DNA of 64,000 nucleotides from Agarivorans sp. TSD2052 (GTDB taxonomy: Bacteria > Pseudomonadota > Gammaproteobacteria > Enterobacterales > Celerinatantimonadaceae), in the NCBI RefSeq assembly GCF_023238625.1, contig NZ_CP096670.1:3390501-3454500 (forward strand), in the 5' to 3' direction. This document shows, in pieces, positions 44,635 to 54,224 of the stretch. Both the position numbers and the translations under genes were made by a program. The notes under the pieces were generated by a model, which saw nothing but the letters and a program-made list of their open reading frames with translations, was not told the origin of the DNA and did not search any database. Numbering within the stretch: the first letter of the stretch is position 1; every line of letters starts with the position of its first letter.

Positions 44635-45105
44635 ATGTTAAAAATCATTAGCGATAAGGATTTCTCGACCTTTAGCGACAATGCAAAAGCAGCGCCCCGC
44701 CAACGTAGCCACCACAATGTGCACGATAGCTTAGACGCTAATGTACAGCGCCTATTCATCGCTACCGAACCAGATACCTACATGCGCCCACATCGCCATA
44801 GCGAAGCCCACAAGTGGGAATTATTTTTGGTCCTGAAAGGGCAATTAGATCTATTGATCTTTAATGATGAAGGCCAGCTTACCCAGCGCCATAGTTTGTC
44901 ACCCGCCACCAACCGAGCGATTGAAATCCCACCTAACACTTGGCATGGTTATGCTTGTATGCAAACCGGAACTGTGGGTTTAGAGATTAAAGAAGGCGCT
45001 TACGTCCCCACCCCAAAGGAAGATTTTGCCCCTTGGTCACCCGCCGAAGGCGATGAAGAGGCCGATCAATACCGTGAATGGATGCGTAAGGCCCAAGTAA
45101 AATAG
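44635..45105 (+). CDS. WbuC family cupin metalloprotein
   Basis: A 156-residue cupin. Likely metal ligands are in the first cupin motif, MRPHRHSEAHKWELFLVLKG, and the second, IEIPPNTWHGYACM. The N-terminal KAAPRQRSHHNVHDS segment is typical of the WbuC group, first named from O-antigen clusters. No polysaccharide genes surround it here. Function unknown. An intrinsic terminator follows. Confidence 0.85.
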   Translation: MLKIISDKDFSTFSDNAKAAPRQRSHHNVHDSLDANVQRLFIATEPDTYMRPHRHSEAHKWELFLVLKGQLDLLIFNDEGQLTQRHSLSPATNRAIEIPPNTWHGYACMQTGTVGLEIKEGAYVPTPKEDFAPWSPAEGDEEADQYREWMRKAQVK

Positions 45106-45130
45106 TCACCAAAAACTATTACAAAAAGTG

Positions 45131-45163
45131 AGCTTTAGGTGACTATGCGGCCTAAAGCTTTTT
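45131..45163 (+). terminator. intrinsic terminator after the WbuC-type gene
   Basis: A perfect 9-bp stem (AGCTTTAGG 45131-45139 with CCTAAAGCT 45151-45159), 11-base loop, followed by TTTTC. Confidence 0.75.
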
Positions 45164-45269
45164 CAAACAAATAGTCTAATTGGCTTAACAGCATATTCCG
45201 TAATCAATAAAAAGCCGCTACTATCAAAGCACTAAACTCAATGTTGCTTGATGGAGTACAGGAAATTTA

Positions 45270-46394
45270 ATGCGCCCCTTTGTTCTGCCGCTACTCTTCA
45301 GTTTCGTTCTCAGCCCTTTATTGAGAGCAGAAACCGAGCAAACTGACCTTCCGGACAATATACCGTCGATCAGCGAGCAATTTCAGCACGACTACTTCAG
45401 TGCGCTCGATCTTGATGAAGATAAAGATTGGATCCAGCTAGATTCAGGTGAAGTGATTCAAGGAGAGTTAGAAGAGCTATACCAAAAGGAAGCATTGTTC
45501 GACAGTGACGAGCTCGATGATCTCACCATAGACATTGATGACATCCACCGCTTACGCACAGCAAAGTGGTATCAGGTAAACTTGCGGGGTTTAGGCGTGG
45601 TACGAGGCCGCTTAATGGTGAATGAAGATAAAGTTACTATTGTTGGCAAGGATACGCACCATGCCTCTCGTTACGATGTAATTTCGGTATATCGAGTAGC
45701 CGAAAGCGAAGCCGACCGCTGGGAAAACAAAGCCACCCTAAGTGCCAACATAGCGAGTGGTAATACCAATACCCTAGAAATCAATGGTAAGTTAAATAGC
45801 GAGCGTAAAACCGCATTAAATCGAACGATCATTACCTATCTTGGGGTGATTTCTGAATCGAACAGTGAAACCACCGCACGTAACCATCGTATCACCTTGT
45901 CTCACGATTTATACAAGCATCATGATTGGTTTTTTCGCCCCATTTTGGCCGACTTTTACCATGCGCCGCTTAAAAACATCAAGCTACAGTCCCAGCTGGC
46001 CTCACAGGTAGGTTATATAGCGGTGGATGATGACGATAAAAAGTGGGAGCTATCAATTGGTCCATCTTGGCAACAAACGCGCTTTGAAGAAGTGAGCGCC
46101 GGCAATTCTGATAAAGAAAGCAGCTTGGGTTTATCTTTTGGCTCTAATTTCGAAATAGATATCACTAAAGATATTGAGTTAACCCACGACTATCAAATGA
46201 CCTTATCACAACAAAAAACCGGTGGTTATCAACATCATAACTTGGTTAATCTAGCTATTGATATTACCGATGATTTAGATTTAGATATCGACTTTATTTG
46301 GGACTATACCGACTCGCCAACAGCAGATGCTGACGACATTACGCCCGTTAAAAACGACTACCGCCTTGTCGTTGGGATTGGCTTAGACTTCTAA
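45270..46394 (+). CDS. DUF481 (YdiY-like) outer-membrane protein
   Basis: A 374-residue exported protein: signal peptide MRPFVLPLLFSFVLSPLLRA, an acidic N-terminal domain with a DWIQLDSGEVIQGELEEL strand pair, then a DUF481 beta-barrel (about residues 150-374) with alternating amphipathic strands and a C-terminal F (LVVGIGLDF), as in outer-membrane proteins. E. coli YdiY is acid-induced and Vibrio relatives salt-induced; function unknown. A small hairpin (GGGGAG/CTCCCC) at 46400-46416 follows without a T-run. Confidence 0.85.
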   Translation: MRPFVLPLLFSFVLSPLLRAETEQTDLPDNIPSISEQFQHDYFSALDLDEDKDWIQLDSGEVIQGELEELYQKEALFDSDELDDLTIDIDDIHRLRTAKWYQVNLRGLGVVRGRLMVNEDKVTIVGKDTHHASRYDVISVYRVAESEADRWENKATLSANIASGNTNTLEINGKLNSERKTALNRTIITYLGVISESNSETTARNHRITLSHDLYKHHDWFFRPILADFYHAPLKNIKLQSQLASQVGYIAVDDDDKKWELSIGPSWQQTRFEEVSAGNSDKESSLGLSFGSNFEIDITKDIELTHDYQMTLSQQKTGGYQHHNLVNLAIDITDDLDLDIDFIWDYTDSPTADADDITPVKNDYRLVVGIGLDF

Positions 46395-46439
46395 TGTTTG
46401 GGGAGAATTGCTCCCCCCATGTGAAAAACAAACCAGAAA

Positions 46440-47069
46440 TTACAATGTTTTGGTTTCTGTAGGCGTAATTTCTTCTACTTTTACAGTATTAGCATTAGTG
46501 GTATTACTCAGCTTCGCCAAATTTCTAATATGCTCGACACAATATTCCACTGATCGTGCTAACTCTCGCTTTAAGGCATCACCCTTTTCCAGCTCTGCGT
46601 AAGACGGCGCTTTTCCTGTATCTTCATACTCGGGCATATTGTTACAAACTTCTTCTGCAATAACATTGCCTTTTTCTTGGTCAATTAAGCGCGCATGAAC
46701 GTGATAACTCACTCGGTAGTTATCCCAATCACTAGGATAGTAAATGGAACTCCAGCTTAGTGTACGTACATCCAAAATATAATCATATTCACTGTATAAG
46801 CTAATTATATTGGGTACTTCAGGCGTGGTTACTACTCTTGAATCATCGTCAATCACTTTAACGCGATAACTATTACTCAATCCATTCGCTAGTTCACGGG
46901 CGATGTCTAATGCAGGGTCTTCAACCTTGTTGTTTACAATCATTGCGTTACCGTTTGATATAACGGTAGCTAAACCTAGTAAGCCAAATTGAACATTCGC
47001 TGCCGTTTGTGCAGGAAAATCAAGCACTATGATATATAAATTGAACGCCCCCAATAATTGCATATACAA
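46440..47069 (-). CDS. hypothetical protein, probably 5'-truncated lipoprotein/periplasmic family
   Basis: A frame of 209 residues. From about residue 22 (AQTAANVQFGLLGLATVISN, then NKVEDPALDIARELANGLS) it resembles exported proteins that normally start with a signal peptide or lipobox. Here the first 20 residues (MYMQLLGAFNLYIIVLDF) have no such signal, and most are encoded by one arm of the hairpin that follows malate synthase. The frame cannot extend further, as the malate synthase stop is only 37 bases upstream. Either translation starts downstream (ATG at codon 44) or a deletion removed the real 5' end. I do not know the function. Confidence 0.55.
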   Translation of the reverse strand: MYMQLLGAFNLYIIVLDFPAQTAANVQFGLLGLATVISNGNAMIVNNKVEDPALDIARELANGLSNSYRVKVIDDDSRVVTTPEVPNIISLYSEYDYILDVRTLSWSSIYYPSDWDNYRVSYHVHARLIDQEKGNVIAEEVCNNMPEYEDTGKAPSYAELEKGDALKRELARSVEYCVEHIRNLAKLSNTTNANTVKVEEITPTETKTL

Positions 47070-47084
47070 ATATTGGGGGCATTC
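47043..47084. terminator. hairpin after malate synthase gene
   Basis: Two 14-base arms (47043-47056 and 47071-47084, one G-U pair, core GCCCCCAATA/TATTGGGGGC) lie 22 bases after the malate synthase stop. On the minus strand no T-run follows. On the plus strand GGGCGTTTTTTG follows nearby. It overlaps the start of the 209-residue frame. Confidence 0.55.
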
Positions 47085-47105
47085 TATAGGGCGTTTTTTG
47101 AGGGA

Positions 47106-49304
47106 CTAGCTTGCTTTAAACTTACGTCGCCAAGCATGTAACAGCGGTTCAGTGTAACCACTTGGTTGCTCACAACCTTTAAAGACTAAATCGAGCGCGG
47201 CTTGGTATGCGCAACTATCGGCAACATTACCAGCCATATTTTGGTATAGAGGGTCACCACTGTTCTGCTGGTCAACTAAAGCGGCAATCACTTCAAAACG
47301 TTGCTTAACTAAAGCTTCACTCACCACCTCATGCTTCAGCCAGTTGGCGACATGCTGGCTAGAGATACGTAAAGTTGCTCGGTCTTCCATTAAACCTACG
47401 CCGTTAATATCAGGGACTTTTGAACAACCCACTCCTTGCTCAACCCAACGCACCACGTAACCTAGAATACCTTGAATGTTGTTATCCAACTCGGCAATTA
47501 GCTGTTGCTCTGTCCACGTGGTTTCTATCGCCAAAGGCGGGGTGAGTAAATCAGCCAAGCGTTGCTTATTCAATGGGTTCAATTGTGCAACTAGTTGCTG
47601 CTGAATACTAAATACATCGACTTGATGATAATGTATGGCGTGCAAGGTAGCGGCGGTAGGCGAAGGAACCCAAGCTGTACTTGCGCCACTTTTTGGATGC
47701 GCTTGTTTAGTCTGCATCATCGCAGCCATCATCTCCGGCATTGCCCACATGCCTTTGCCTATTTGTGCCTTACCGAGTAAACCACACTCTAATCCGGCCT
47801 CTACGTTATTAAGTTCATAGGCTTTAATCCAAGCGCTTTCTTTAATGTCCCCTTTTGCCACCATCGCGCCAGCACACATACTGGTATGGATTTCGTCGCC
47901 GGTTCTATCTAAAAAGCCCGTATTAATGAAGACCACCCGTTGATTCGCTTCAGCGATACACGCACTTAGGTTTACACTGGTGCGGCGCTCTTCATCCATA
48001 ATGCCTAGTTTAATGGTATTGGCGGCTAAACCTAATAACTCTTCCACCGCAGAAAAAACTTGGTTACTAAAAGCCACTTCCTCTGGGCCATGCATCTTAG
48101 GTTTCACAATGTAGATAGAGCCTTCTCGCGAATTGCGATAAGGGCTATTTCCGAGCAAGTCGTGCTTAGCTATTAAACTGGTAAACACGGCATCTAGCAG
48201 CCCTTCTGGAACTTCATTGCCGTCAGCATCAAGCATCAAATCACTGGTCATCAAGTGGCCAACATTACGCACAAACATCAAAGAACGGCCACTTAAGCTA
48301 AAGCCATGCCCTTGGGCATTAATGTAATGACGATTTGGCGCTAACTGGCGAGTGATTGTCTTATCATTTTTTGTCAGCGATTCACTTAGATTCCCGCACA
48401 TTAAACCTAGCCAGTTTTTATATACCGCAACTTTGTCTGCAGCATCAACCGCAGCAATAGAATCTTCACAGTCCATGATAGTCGTCAGTGCTGACTCTAA
48501 GACAATGTCTTTTATGTTTGCGGTATCCTGTGAACCAATTTGGTGCTCAGCATCAAACTGAATCTCAATATGCAAGCCATGCTGCTGAAGTAAGATAACC
48601 TTGGGTTGCTCGGCTTCACCTTGATAGCCAGCAAAATGAGAAGCTTCGACTAGGGTGGTATTGGAGCCATCTTTTAAACAAACCAGTAAACCTCCAGACA
48701 ACACCCTGTAGTCTGTGGCGTCTGTATGGCTGCCGTGCGCCAGAGGACAGTGTTCATCTAAGAATGCGCGCCCATAGGCGATCACCGCGGCCCCACGAGC
48801 GGGATTGTAGCTTGCACCTGGTGCCAACTCACCGCTTTGGTCAAGTACATCAGTGCCATATAAAGCATCATACAAGCTGCCCCAGCGCGCATTGGCGGCG
48901 TTTAAGGCGTAACGTGCGTTCATTACCGGCACCACCAATTGGGGCCCCGCTAATAAAGCCAACTCTCGGTCAACTTTTGAAGTGTCTAAACTAACATGAG
49001 TGGGTTGCTCCACAAGATAGCCGATACTGCGTAAAAACTGCTGATAAACATCGGCGGAAAATGGCGCAGGGTGTTGAGCGTGCCATTGATCTATTTGAGC
49101 CTGCAATGCATCACGCTTAGCCAAAAGTATTTTATTGTTAGGGGTAAACTGCAATAAATAGCTTTCTAAATCAGACCAAAATGCCGCTTCATTGACACCC
49201 GTACCAGGCAATACATCTTGGTTTATAAACTGGTACAGCAAACTTGATACTTGAAAGTGTTTTAGTGGTAGATAGTTGGATTCCTTGTTGGTCAGCTTAC
49301 TCAT
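47106..49304 (-). CDS. glcB: malate synthase G
   Basis: A 732-residue malate synthase of the large monomeric G form (E. coli GlcB, 723). Marks: [20 protein letters not shown], a [19 protein letters not shown] catalytic segment, [32 protein letters not shown] and a C-terminal [15 protein letters not shown] domain. It condenses glyoxylate with acetyl-CoA to malate. The start is the ATG at 49304, seven bases after AAGGGA; an in-frame ATG at 49340 lies upstream of that site. Isocitrate lyase and glycolate oxidase genes are not in the window. Confidence 0.95.
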   Translation of the reverse strand: MSKLTNKESNYLPLKHFQVSSLLYQFINQDVLPGTGVNEAAFWSDLESYLLQFTPNNKILLAKRDALQAQIDQWHAQHPAPFSADVYQQFLRSIGYLVEQPTHVSLDTSKVDRELALLAGPQLVVPVMNARYALNAANARWGSLYDALYGTDVLDQSGELAPGASYNPARGAAVIAYGRAFLDEHCPLAHGSHTDATDYRVLSGGLLVCLKDGSNTTLVEASHFAGYQGEAEQPKVILLQQHGLHIEIQFDAEHQIGSQDTANIKDIVLESALTTIMDCEDSIAAVDAADKVAVYKNWLGLMCGNLSESLTKNDKTITRQLAPNRHYINAQGHGFSLSGRSLMFVRNVGHLMTSDLMLDADGNEVPEGLLDAVFTSLIAKHDLLGNSPYRNSREGSIYIVKPKMHGPEEVAFSNQVFSAVEELLGLAANTIKLGIMDEERRTSVNLSACIAEANQRVVFINTGFLDRTGDEIHTSMCAGAMVAKGDIKESAWIKAYELNNVEAGLECGLLGKAQIGKGMWAMPEMMAAMMQTKQAHPKSGASTAWVPSPTAATLHAIHYHQVDVFSIQQQLVAQLNPLNKQRLADLLTPPLAIETTWTEQQLIAELDNNIQGILGYVVRWVEQGVGCSKVPDINGVGLMEDRATLRISSQHVANWLKHEVVSEALVKQRFEVIAALVDQQNSGDPLYQNMAGNVADSCAYQAALDLVFKGCEQPSGYTEPLLHAWRRKFKAS

Positions 49305-49593
49305 CAATTGTTCCCTTAATTTATAGTTATTATTTAGCATTAGCTTATGCTTAGCGTTTTAGTTAATGTAACCCTGTATTAAGATAAATTTGCACCCCAA
49401 AAAAGATACAAAATAGGTGTCAGGCTAGCATCCCACATATCAGTATGGCTTTACCATTGGCCAAATGTCGCATTTGCAATCATACAACTCTTTGATAACA
49501 TTTTTCAAACACTTGTTTAAAGTCGTATGAAGCGTCAAACTCAACATACTAAAATTCAATATCTAATACTATGATTTAACTACATAAAGAGGC

Positions 49594-50517
49594 ATGGATT
49601 TGCTAGCGCTAATTTCTCGATATTCAACTCAATTACTGGCAAGCTGTGTCATCATCGGTTTTAGCTTCCCTCAGCTTTCAAACGCGCTACTGCCTTATTT
49701 ACCAAGCGTATTGTTTGGCTTAATGTTGCTCACCATTGTCAGCCTACACATAGGGACTTTAGTAAAAGATTTGTGCCAGGTGTCGGTATGGCTATACGCC
49801 CTTTGGCATACTTTAGGGGTTACCGCTTTAGTCATGTTGTTAGTTTGGCTGCTAAACATCAATAGCCAGTTATATTTAGCAATAGCCGCTACCTGCGCCA
49901 CCGGGTCTTTATTCGCCAGCCCTGCCATTGTGCGTTCTTTAGGTTTAGATGCGCAGCGCTGCATGGCGATGACAATTGCGTCGACCCTTTTAATGCCTTT
50001 TATATTGCTGCTCAATGGCTTTATTTTTAGCCGCTTCAGTGGCGCTGAGCAGCTAACACTGGATTTGCAGGTATACAGTCAACGTTTAGCGATTTTTATC
50101 CTTCTTCCCATCATTGTTAGCTTACTTTGCCATAAGCTCATTAAGGCAAAACTGATTGAACAAGCCTTGATACGAATTCGCCCTTTTACCATCGTATTGG
50201 TTTTTTTCTTTCCTTTGGGCCTTATGGGGGCATTTCGAGAGGTGTTTAATGCCCGTCCCAGCCTAGCATTAGAATATTTGCTAATTGCGAGTAGCATATC
50301 CACATTACTATTTGTTAGTAGCTTTTGGCTTTATCTACGACAAGGAAAAGACTTGGCAATAATTAGCGCTATCACTGCTACCAATCGCAATGTACTACTC
50401 ACTTATAGCGTTACGGGTAGTTTTTTGGGGGCGGAATATATGATTTATATGGGGGCGATACAGTTGCCTATTTATCTATTGCCCATGTTAGTCAAACTGG
50501 CATATCGCTCAAGCTAA
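49594..50517 (+). CDS. BASS-like (bile acid:Na+ symporter fold) transporter
   Basis: A 307-residue, about 10-TM membrane protein. Segments such as LPSVLFGLMLLTIVSLHIGT, then ATCATGSLFASPAIVRSLGL and ISAITATNRNVLLTYSVTGS follow the BASS/NhaA-fold pattern, where unwound polar helices cross at the substrate site. The substrate is unknown. The start at 49594 has no strong ribosome site. phhB follows by about 40 bases. Confidence 0.7.
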   Translation: MDLLALISRYSTQLLASCVIIGFSFPQLSNALLPYLPSVLFGLMLLTIVSLHIGTLVKDLCQVSVWLYALWHTLGVTALVMLLVWLLNINSQLYLAIAATCATGSLFASPAIVRSLGLDAQRCMAMTIASTLLMPFILLLNGFIFSRFSGAEQLTLDLQVYSQRLAIFILLPIIVSLLCHKLIKAKLIEQALIRIRPFTIVLVFFFPLGLMGAFREVFNARPSLALEYLLIASSISTLLFVSSFWLYLRQGKDLAIISAITATNRNVLLTYSVTGSFLGAEYMIYMGAIQLPIYLLPMLVKLAYRSS

Positions 50518-50556
50518 CCTAGGCTCAATAGAACACCGACCATTTTGGAGATGACA

Positions 50557-50856
50557 ATGGCAGAGCAACAAGTGCTTAGTAAGCCAGCGATACAGAGGGC
50601 TCTGAAACACTTACCCAACTGGCAATACCAAGATAATGCCATTTCAAACAACTACCAATTTAAAGACTTTGTTCAAGCTTTTGAATTTATGGGAAGAGTG
50701 GCTGATTACGCCGAGCAACAAAACCACCACCCAGATTGGAGCAATTGCTATAACAAAGTAGATATAAGCCTAACGACTCATGAACTAGGCGGGGTGAGTG
50801 AACGGGACTTTAAACTGGCTAAGCTAATAGAAGAGCTTTACCAGCAATACTACTAA
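50557..50856 (+). CDS. phhB: 4a-hydroxytetrahydrobiopterin (pterin-4a-carbinolamine) dehydratase
   Basis: A 99-residue protein, full length for PCD/DCoH, with the active-site block [20 protein letters not shown] and [10 protein letters not shown]. It dehydrates 4a-carbinolamine pterins and normally supports phenylalanine hydroxylase, which is not adjacent here. The ATG at 50557 has GGAG six bases upstream; an upstream in-frame TTG/ATG would overlap that site. Confidence 0.93.
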   Translation: MAEQQVLSKPAIQRALKHLPNWQYQDNAISNNYQFKDFVQAFEFMGRVADYAEQQNHHPDWSNCYNKVDISLTTHELGGVSERDFKLAKLIEELYQQYY

Positions 50857-50892
50857 GCCACCGACGCGCTCTGTTTCGGTGGCAATTAAAAG

Positions 50893-51366
50893 CTATAACT
50901 TAGCCGCATCAATCGGCTTTATTTCAGGCCAATTTTGGTTAGCATCTACAATCAATTCATGGGTGTTTTCCAACCAGCGCTGTTGTACTTTTTTATCTAG
51001 ATTCAGGTAAAGTTTACCGTCGACAATTTTCCAAGCATTTGGGTCAGTTTCAAACTTTTTCTCCATGGCTACACCAAATGCGCAATAACCACCGTATTGC
51101 GGTGCGTATTTGGCTGGTTCTGCTTTAAATGCATCTCGATTGCTAGCAGAAGAAAAGTGATAAATGGCGTTATTGTGAGTTGCCGAATAATCAGCCGTGC
51201 CTTGTGTGGGCTGGCCGCTAGAAAAATAGGCCACCGGATCATACCCCTTAATCGCCAAGTCATTACTATCCACGCTGATGCCGACATCAGCGGCAAAACT
51301 CAATCCACTAAACGCCAAGGCCGTAACAAGAGTGGTATAACGAATAGCTGCTTTCAATTTGTTCAT
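50893..51366 (-). CDS. exported YHS-domain protein
   Basis: A 157-residue protein with a signal peptide (ATALAFSGLSFA), then a YHS-type domain: LAIKGYDPVAYFSSGQPTQG, IYHFSSASNRDAFKAEPAKY and APQYGGYCAFGVAM. YHS domains are thought to bind metal ions, and exported single-domain forms are common in marine bacteria with unknown role. It is divergent from an AraC regulator gene 114 bases away. Confidence 0.88.
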   Translation of the reverse strand: MNKLKAAIRYTTLVTALAFSGLSFAADVGISVDSNDLAIKGYDPVAYFSSGQPTQGTADYSATHNNAIYHFSSASNRDAFKAEPAKYAPQYGGYCAFGVAMEKKFETDPNAWKIVDGKLYLNLDKKVQQRWLENTHELIVDANQNWPEIKPIDAAKL

Positions 51367-51480
51367 TGTCTTTCTCCATAAAGTAACCGCTAACTGCGAT
51401 GATGAAAATTTAACGCCTTAGTCCGGTCTATTGGGATACAATCGTCCGCTTGTTGGTGCGAAAAGTACGGAGTGTTATTG

Positions 51481-52311
51481 ATGGACCATTTATCCACCTT
51501 ACTACGACAGTTTTCGGTAACCGCAGGGGTCTTTTACTCTGGTCAATTATGTGGTTTATCGACCATTGAAAATAGCCAAGAGTTGGTGGGTCATATTCAT
51601 GTGCTCAAACAAGGAAAGCTATCAGTTCAATATGCTAAACAAACAATAACGGTAGACCAACCAAGTTTAATTTTTTTCCCTAAACCCTTAGCACATAGGC
51701 TGATAGTCGATGATGAACAACCCGCTGAACTGGTGTGCGCTACCGTAAGATATGGCAACAACACTAGCAGCCCTTTAGCCAATGCCTTGCCTCCACAACT
51801 GGTATTAGCGCTAGGGCAACAGCCACAATTGTCTAGAACCATCGATTTACTCTTTGCTGAAGCGTTCGCCCCAGAAGAAGGGGCGCTAGTCATAATGGAT
51901 CACTTGGTTGAAGTTCTGATCACCCTATTACTGCGTCATCATCTGAATCAACAACAAGCAGATACAGGGATAATTGCTGGTTTAATGCACCCTAAACTTT
52001 CTTTAGCGCTGGCCTTACTACACGCTAGTCCAGCGGCGCCTCATTCGATTGAGTCCTTAGCCCAGCAAGCCGGCATGTCACGAACCAGTTTTATGGAAAC
52101 CTTTACTAAAGTGATTGGCAGCTCGCCAGGGGATTACTTAGTAGATTGGAAAATAAACCATGCTCAACAACTACTAAAAAGTGGTAAATCTATCGCTTGG
52201 ACAGCGACGGCGGTGGGTTACCAAAGCGTATCGGGTTTCAACCGAGCCTTTCGGAGTCGAATTGAACTATCGCCCAAACAATGGCTTGAAAAACAACTAA
52301 ATGAACATTAA
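51481..52311 (+). CDS. AraC family transcriptional regulator with cupin N terminus
   Basis: A 276-residue regulator. The N-terminal cupin resembles the AraC_N/Cupin_6 group (GHIHVLKQGKLSVQYAKQTI, LIFFPKPLAHRLIVDDEQPA). The C-terminal AraC domain has HTH1 SIESLAQQAGMSRTSFMETF and HTH2 IAWTATAVGYQSVSGFNRAF, then ELSPKQWL. Start at the ATG at 51481, preceded by GGAG. It is divergent from the YHS gene, a plausible target. Its end overlaps the convergent glycosylase gene by four bases. Confidence 0.88.
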   Translation: MDHLSTLLRQFSVTAGVFYSGQLCGLSTIENSQELVGHIHVLKQGKLSVQYAKQTITVDQPSLIFFPKPLAHRLIVDDEQPAELVCATVRYGNNTSSPLANALPPQLVLALGQQPQLSRTIDLLFAEAFAPEEGALVIMDHLVEVLITLLLRHHLNQQQADTGIIAGLMHPKLSLALALLHASPAAPHSIESLAQQAGMSRTSFMETFTKVIGSSPGDYLVDWKINHAQQLLKSGKSIAWTATAVGYQSVSGFNRAFRSRIELSPKQWLEKQLNEH

Positions 52312-52922
52312 GCCTTATTAAACAACAGCTCGCTAATCGCCATTTTTAGCTTGGGTAACAAGGTTTGCTCAAACCAAGGGTTGGCAGCGAGCCAATGACG
52401 ATTTCTTGGCGAAGGATGAGGTAGAGGCCAAATACCCAGCTGGCTGAACTGTTCAAAACTCGCAACTTTATCAGTCAGTTTGCGTTGAGTGGCATTAGGT
52501 AGATAAAGAGCTTGCGCATACTGACCGATGAGCAAGGTAAGCTTCACTTCTGGCAACGCAGCCAAGACCTGTTGATGCCAAGTGGCAAAACATATCTTGG
52601 GTGGAGGCAAATCCCCATGCTTGCCTTTACCGGGGTAACAAAACCCGCTGGGGACAATCGCCACATGTTGCGGGTTATAAAAGATTGCCTCATCAATGCC
52701 CAACCACTCACGAAGGCGTTTACCACTCACATCATCCCATGGCACTCCACTTTGGTGGACTTTTAATCCCGGTGCTTGACCAATAATAAGTAAGCGAGCC
52801 TCTTTCGAGGCCTGAATAACCGGCCGAGGTTCAAATTGCTTAGCGCATAAACGACAGGCTCGAATGTCTGCTAACAACCCGGTTAGTGGCTGGATTGGGT
52901 CAATGTCTACGCCCTTATTCAT
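52308..52922 (-). CDS. uracil-DNA glycosylase family protein
   Basis: A 204-residue protein of the UDG superfamily: motif A LLIIGQAPGLKVHQSGVPWD, a central SGFCYPGKGKHGDLPPP segment and motif B LPHPSPRNRHWLAANPWFE. An N-terminal RACRLCAKQFEPRP with a CxxC could be part of an iron-sulphur site. The group includes uncharacterised relatives of families 4/5, so glycosylase activity is inferred. I use the ATG at 52922; an in-frame TTG at 52964 would overlap the upstream tas-like gene by 10 bases. It is transcribed behind that gene. Confidence 0.82.
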   Translation of the reverse strand: MNKGVDIDPIQPLTGLLADIRACRLCAKQFEPRPVIQASKEARLLIIGQAPGLKVHQSGVPWDDVSGKRLREWLGIDEAIFYNPQHVAIVPSGFCYPGKGKHGDLPPPKICFATWHQQVLAALPEVKLTLLIGQYAQALYLPNATQRKLTDKVASFEQFSQLGIWPLPHPSPRNRHWLAANPWFEQTLLPKLKMAISELLFNKA

Positions 52923-52954
52923 CGTCGTTCTCGCTTCAGTTTTACAGTCATTCT

Positions 52955-53998
52955 TTACGGACAAGGGATACGGTGTTCGTCACCCAACTCTTGCATACGT
53001 TGCTCCATATCATCAGAAATGACTACTTGACTGCTTTGAATATTCTCTTTTAATTGCTCTAGGTTGGTAGCACCAATAATATTAGAGGCAACAAAGCTAC
53101 GCTGGTTGACAAAGGCTAAAGCCAGTTGGGCAGGACTAAGTCCGAACTCTTTAGCAAGATCAACATAAGCTTGAATAGCTTTCTGGGCTCGATCAGAGCC
53201 ATAACGGGCAAAACGTTTATACAAGGTTAAACGAGCACCTTCTGGCCATTGATCGTTTAGATACTTACCCGTCAACGCACCAAACGCTAAGGGAGAGTAA
53301 GCAAGTAGCGGTAGGTTCTCACGGTGCGATATTTCAGCCATTGATACTTCATAGCTACGATTGAGTAAATTATATGGGTTTTGTACCGACACTATTTTTG
53401 GCAAATTGTGTTTTTCTGCCAACTGAATGTAACGCATCGCTCCCCAAGGGGTTTCATTAGATATTCCCAAGTAGCGCACTTTTCCGGTTTTTACCAAATC
53501 TGCTAATGCTTCTAAGGTTTCAATAATCGGCGTTTGAGCGGCATCCTCGTTATGTGAATAGTTCAATTGACCAAAAAAGTTAGTCGCCCTATCCGGCCAA
53601 TGCACCTGATATAAATCCAAATAGTCGGTCTGTAAACGATTCAAAGAATCTTCTACCGCCTGATGAATGCTGTTCCAAGTTAAAGTCATGTCACTACGAA
53701 TATACCCGCCACGATCACTGCCAGAAGGTGCCGCGACTTTAGACGCCAAGATAATCTCGTCACGATTATCACGCTGCTTCATATAATGGCCGAGTATGGT
53801 TTCTGTATCACCTTGAGTGGTTTGTTGAGGGGGAACGGGATACATTTCGGCGGTATCAACAAAATTAACCCCGTTAGCTAACGCAAAATCAAGTTGAGAA
53901 AAAGCCTCGGCCTGAGTATTTTGCTCTCCCCAAGTCATCGTACCTAAGCAAATTTCACTGACGTCTAAAGTAGAGTGTCCTAAACGGCGATATTTCAT
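52955..53998 (-). CDS. tas: Tas-type aldo/keto reductase
   Basis: A 347-residue NADP-dependent aldo/keto reductase, closest to E. coli Tas: LGHSTLDVSEICLGTMTWGE, VDTAEMYPVPPQQTTQGDTE (catalytic Asp and Tyr), the Lys in ILASKVAAPSG and the His in DLYQVHWPDR. Tas of E. coli complements tyrosine auxotrophy under starvation; its native substrate is unclear. It is the first gene of a pair with the glycosylase-like gene. Start ATG. Confidence 0.9.
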   Translation of the reverse strand: MKYRRLGHSTLDVSEICLGTMTWGEQNTQAEAFSQLDFALANGVNFVDTAEMYPVPPQQTTQGDTETILGHYMKQRDNRDEIILASKVAAPSGSDRGGYIRSDMTLTWNSIHQAVEDSLNRLQTDYLDLYQVHWPDRATNFFGQLNYSHNEDAAQTPIIETLEALADLVKTGKVRYLGISNETPWGAMRYIQLAEKHNLPKIVSVQNPYNLLNRSYEVSMAEISHRENLPLLAYSPLAFGALTGKYLNDQWPEGARLTLYKRFARYGSDRAQKAIQAYVDLAKEFGLSPAQLALAFVNQRSFVASNIIGATNLEQLKENIQSSQVVISDDMEQRMQELGDEHRIPCP

Positions 53999-54224
53999 TA
54001 CTTATTCCTCAATCGGTTTAATCTAAGCGAATCATCAGTCATCGTAACCCATAATTAAAAGAGATGAAAAATTGTACAATTTTTATCCGAAATGATTCAG
54101 AGATCGGAGCTGTGTCAATTTTTCTTTAAAATTTAACACTGTATTGGTGATCTACTTGCTACTTCTTTACTGTTTTTTTAGTTATTATGCTTTCATGCAG
54201 CTTAAACAAGTTAATGGAGTAATT

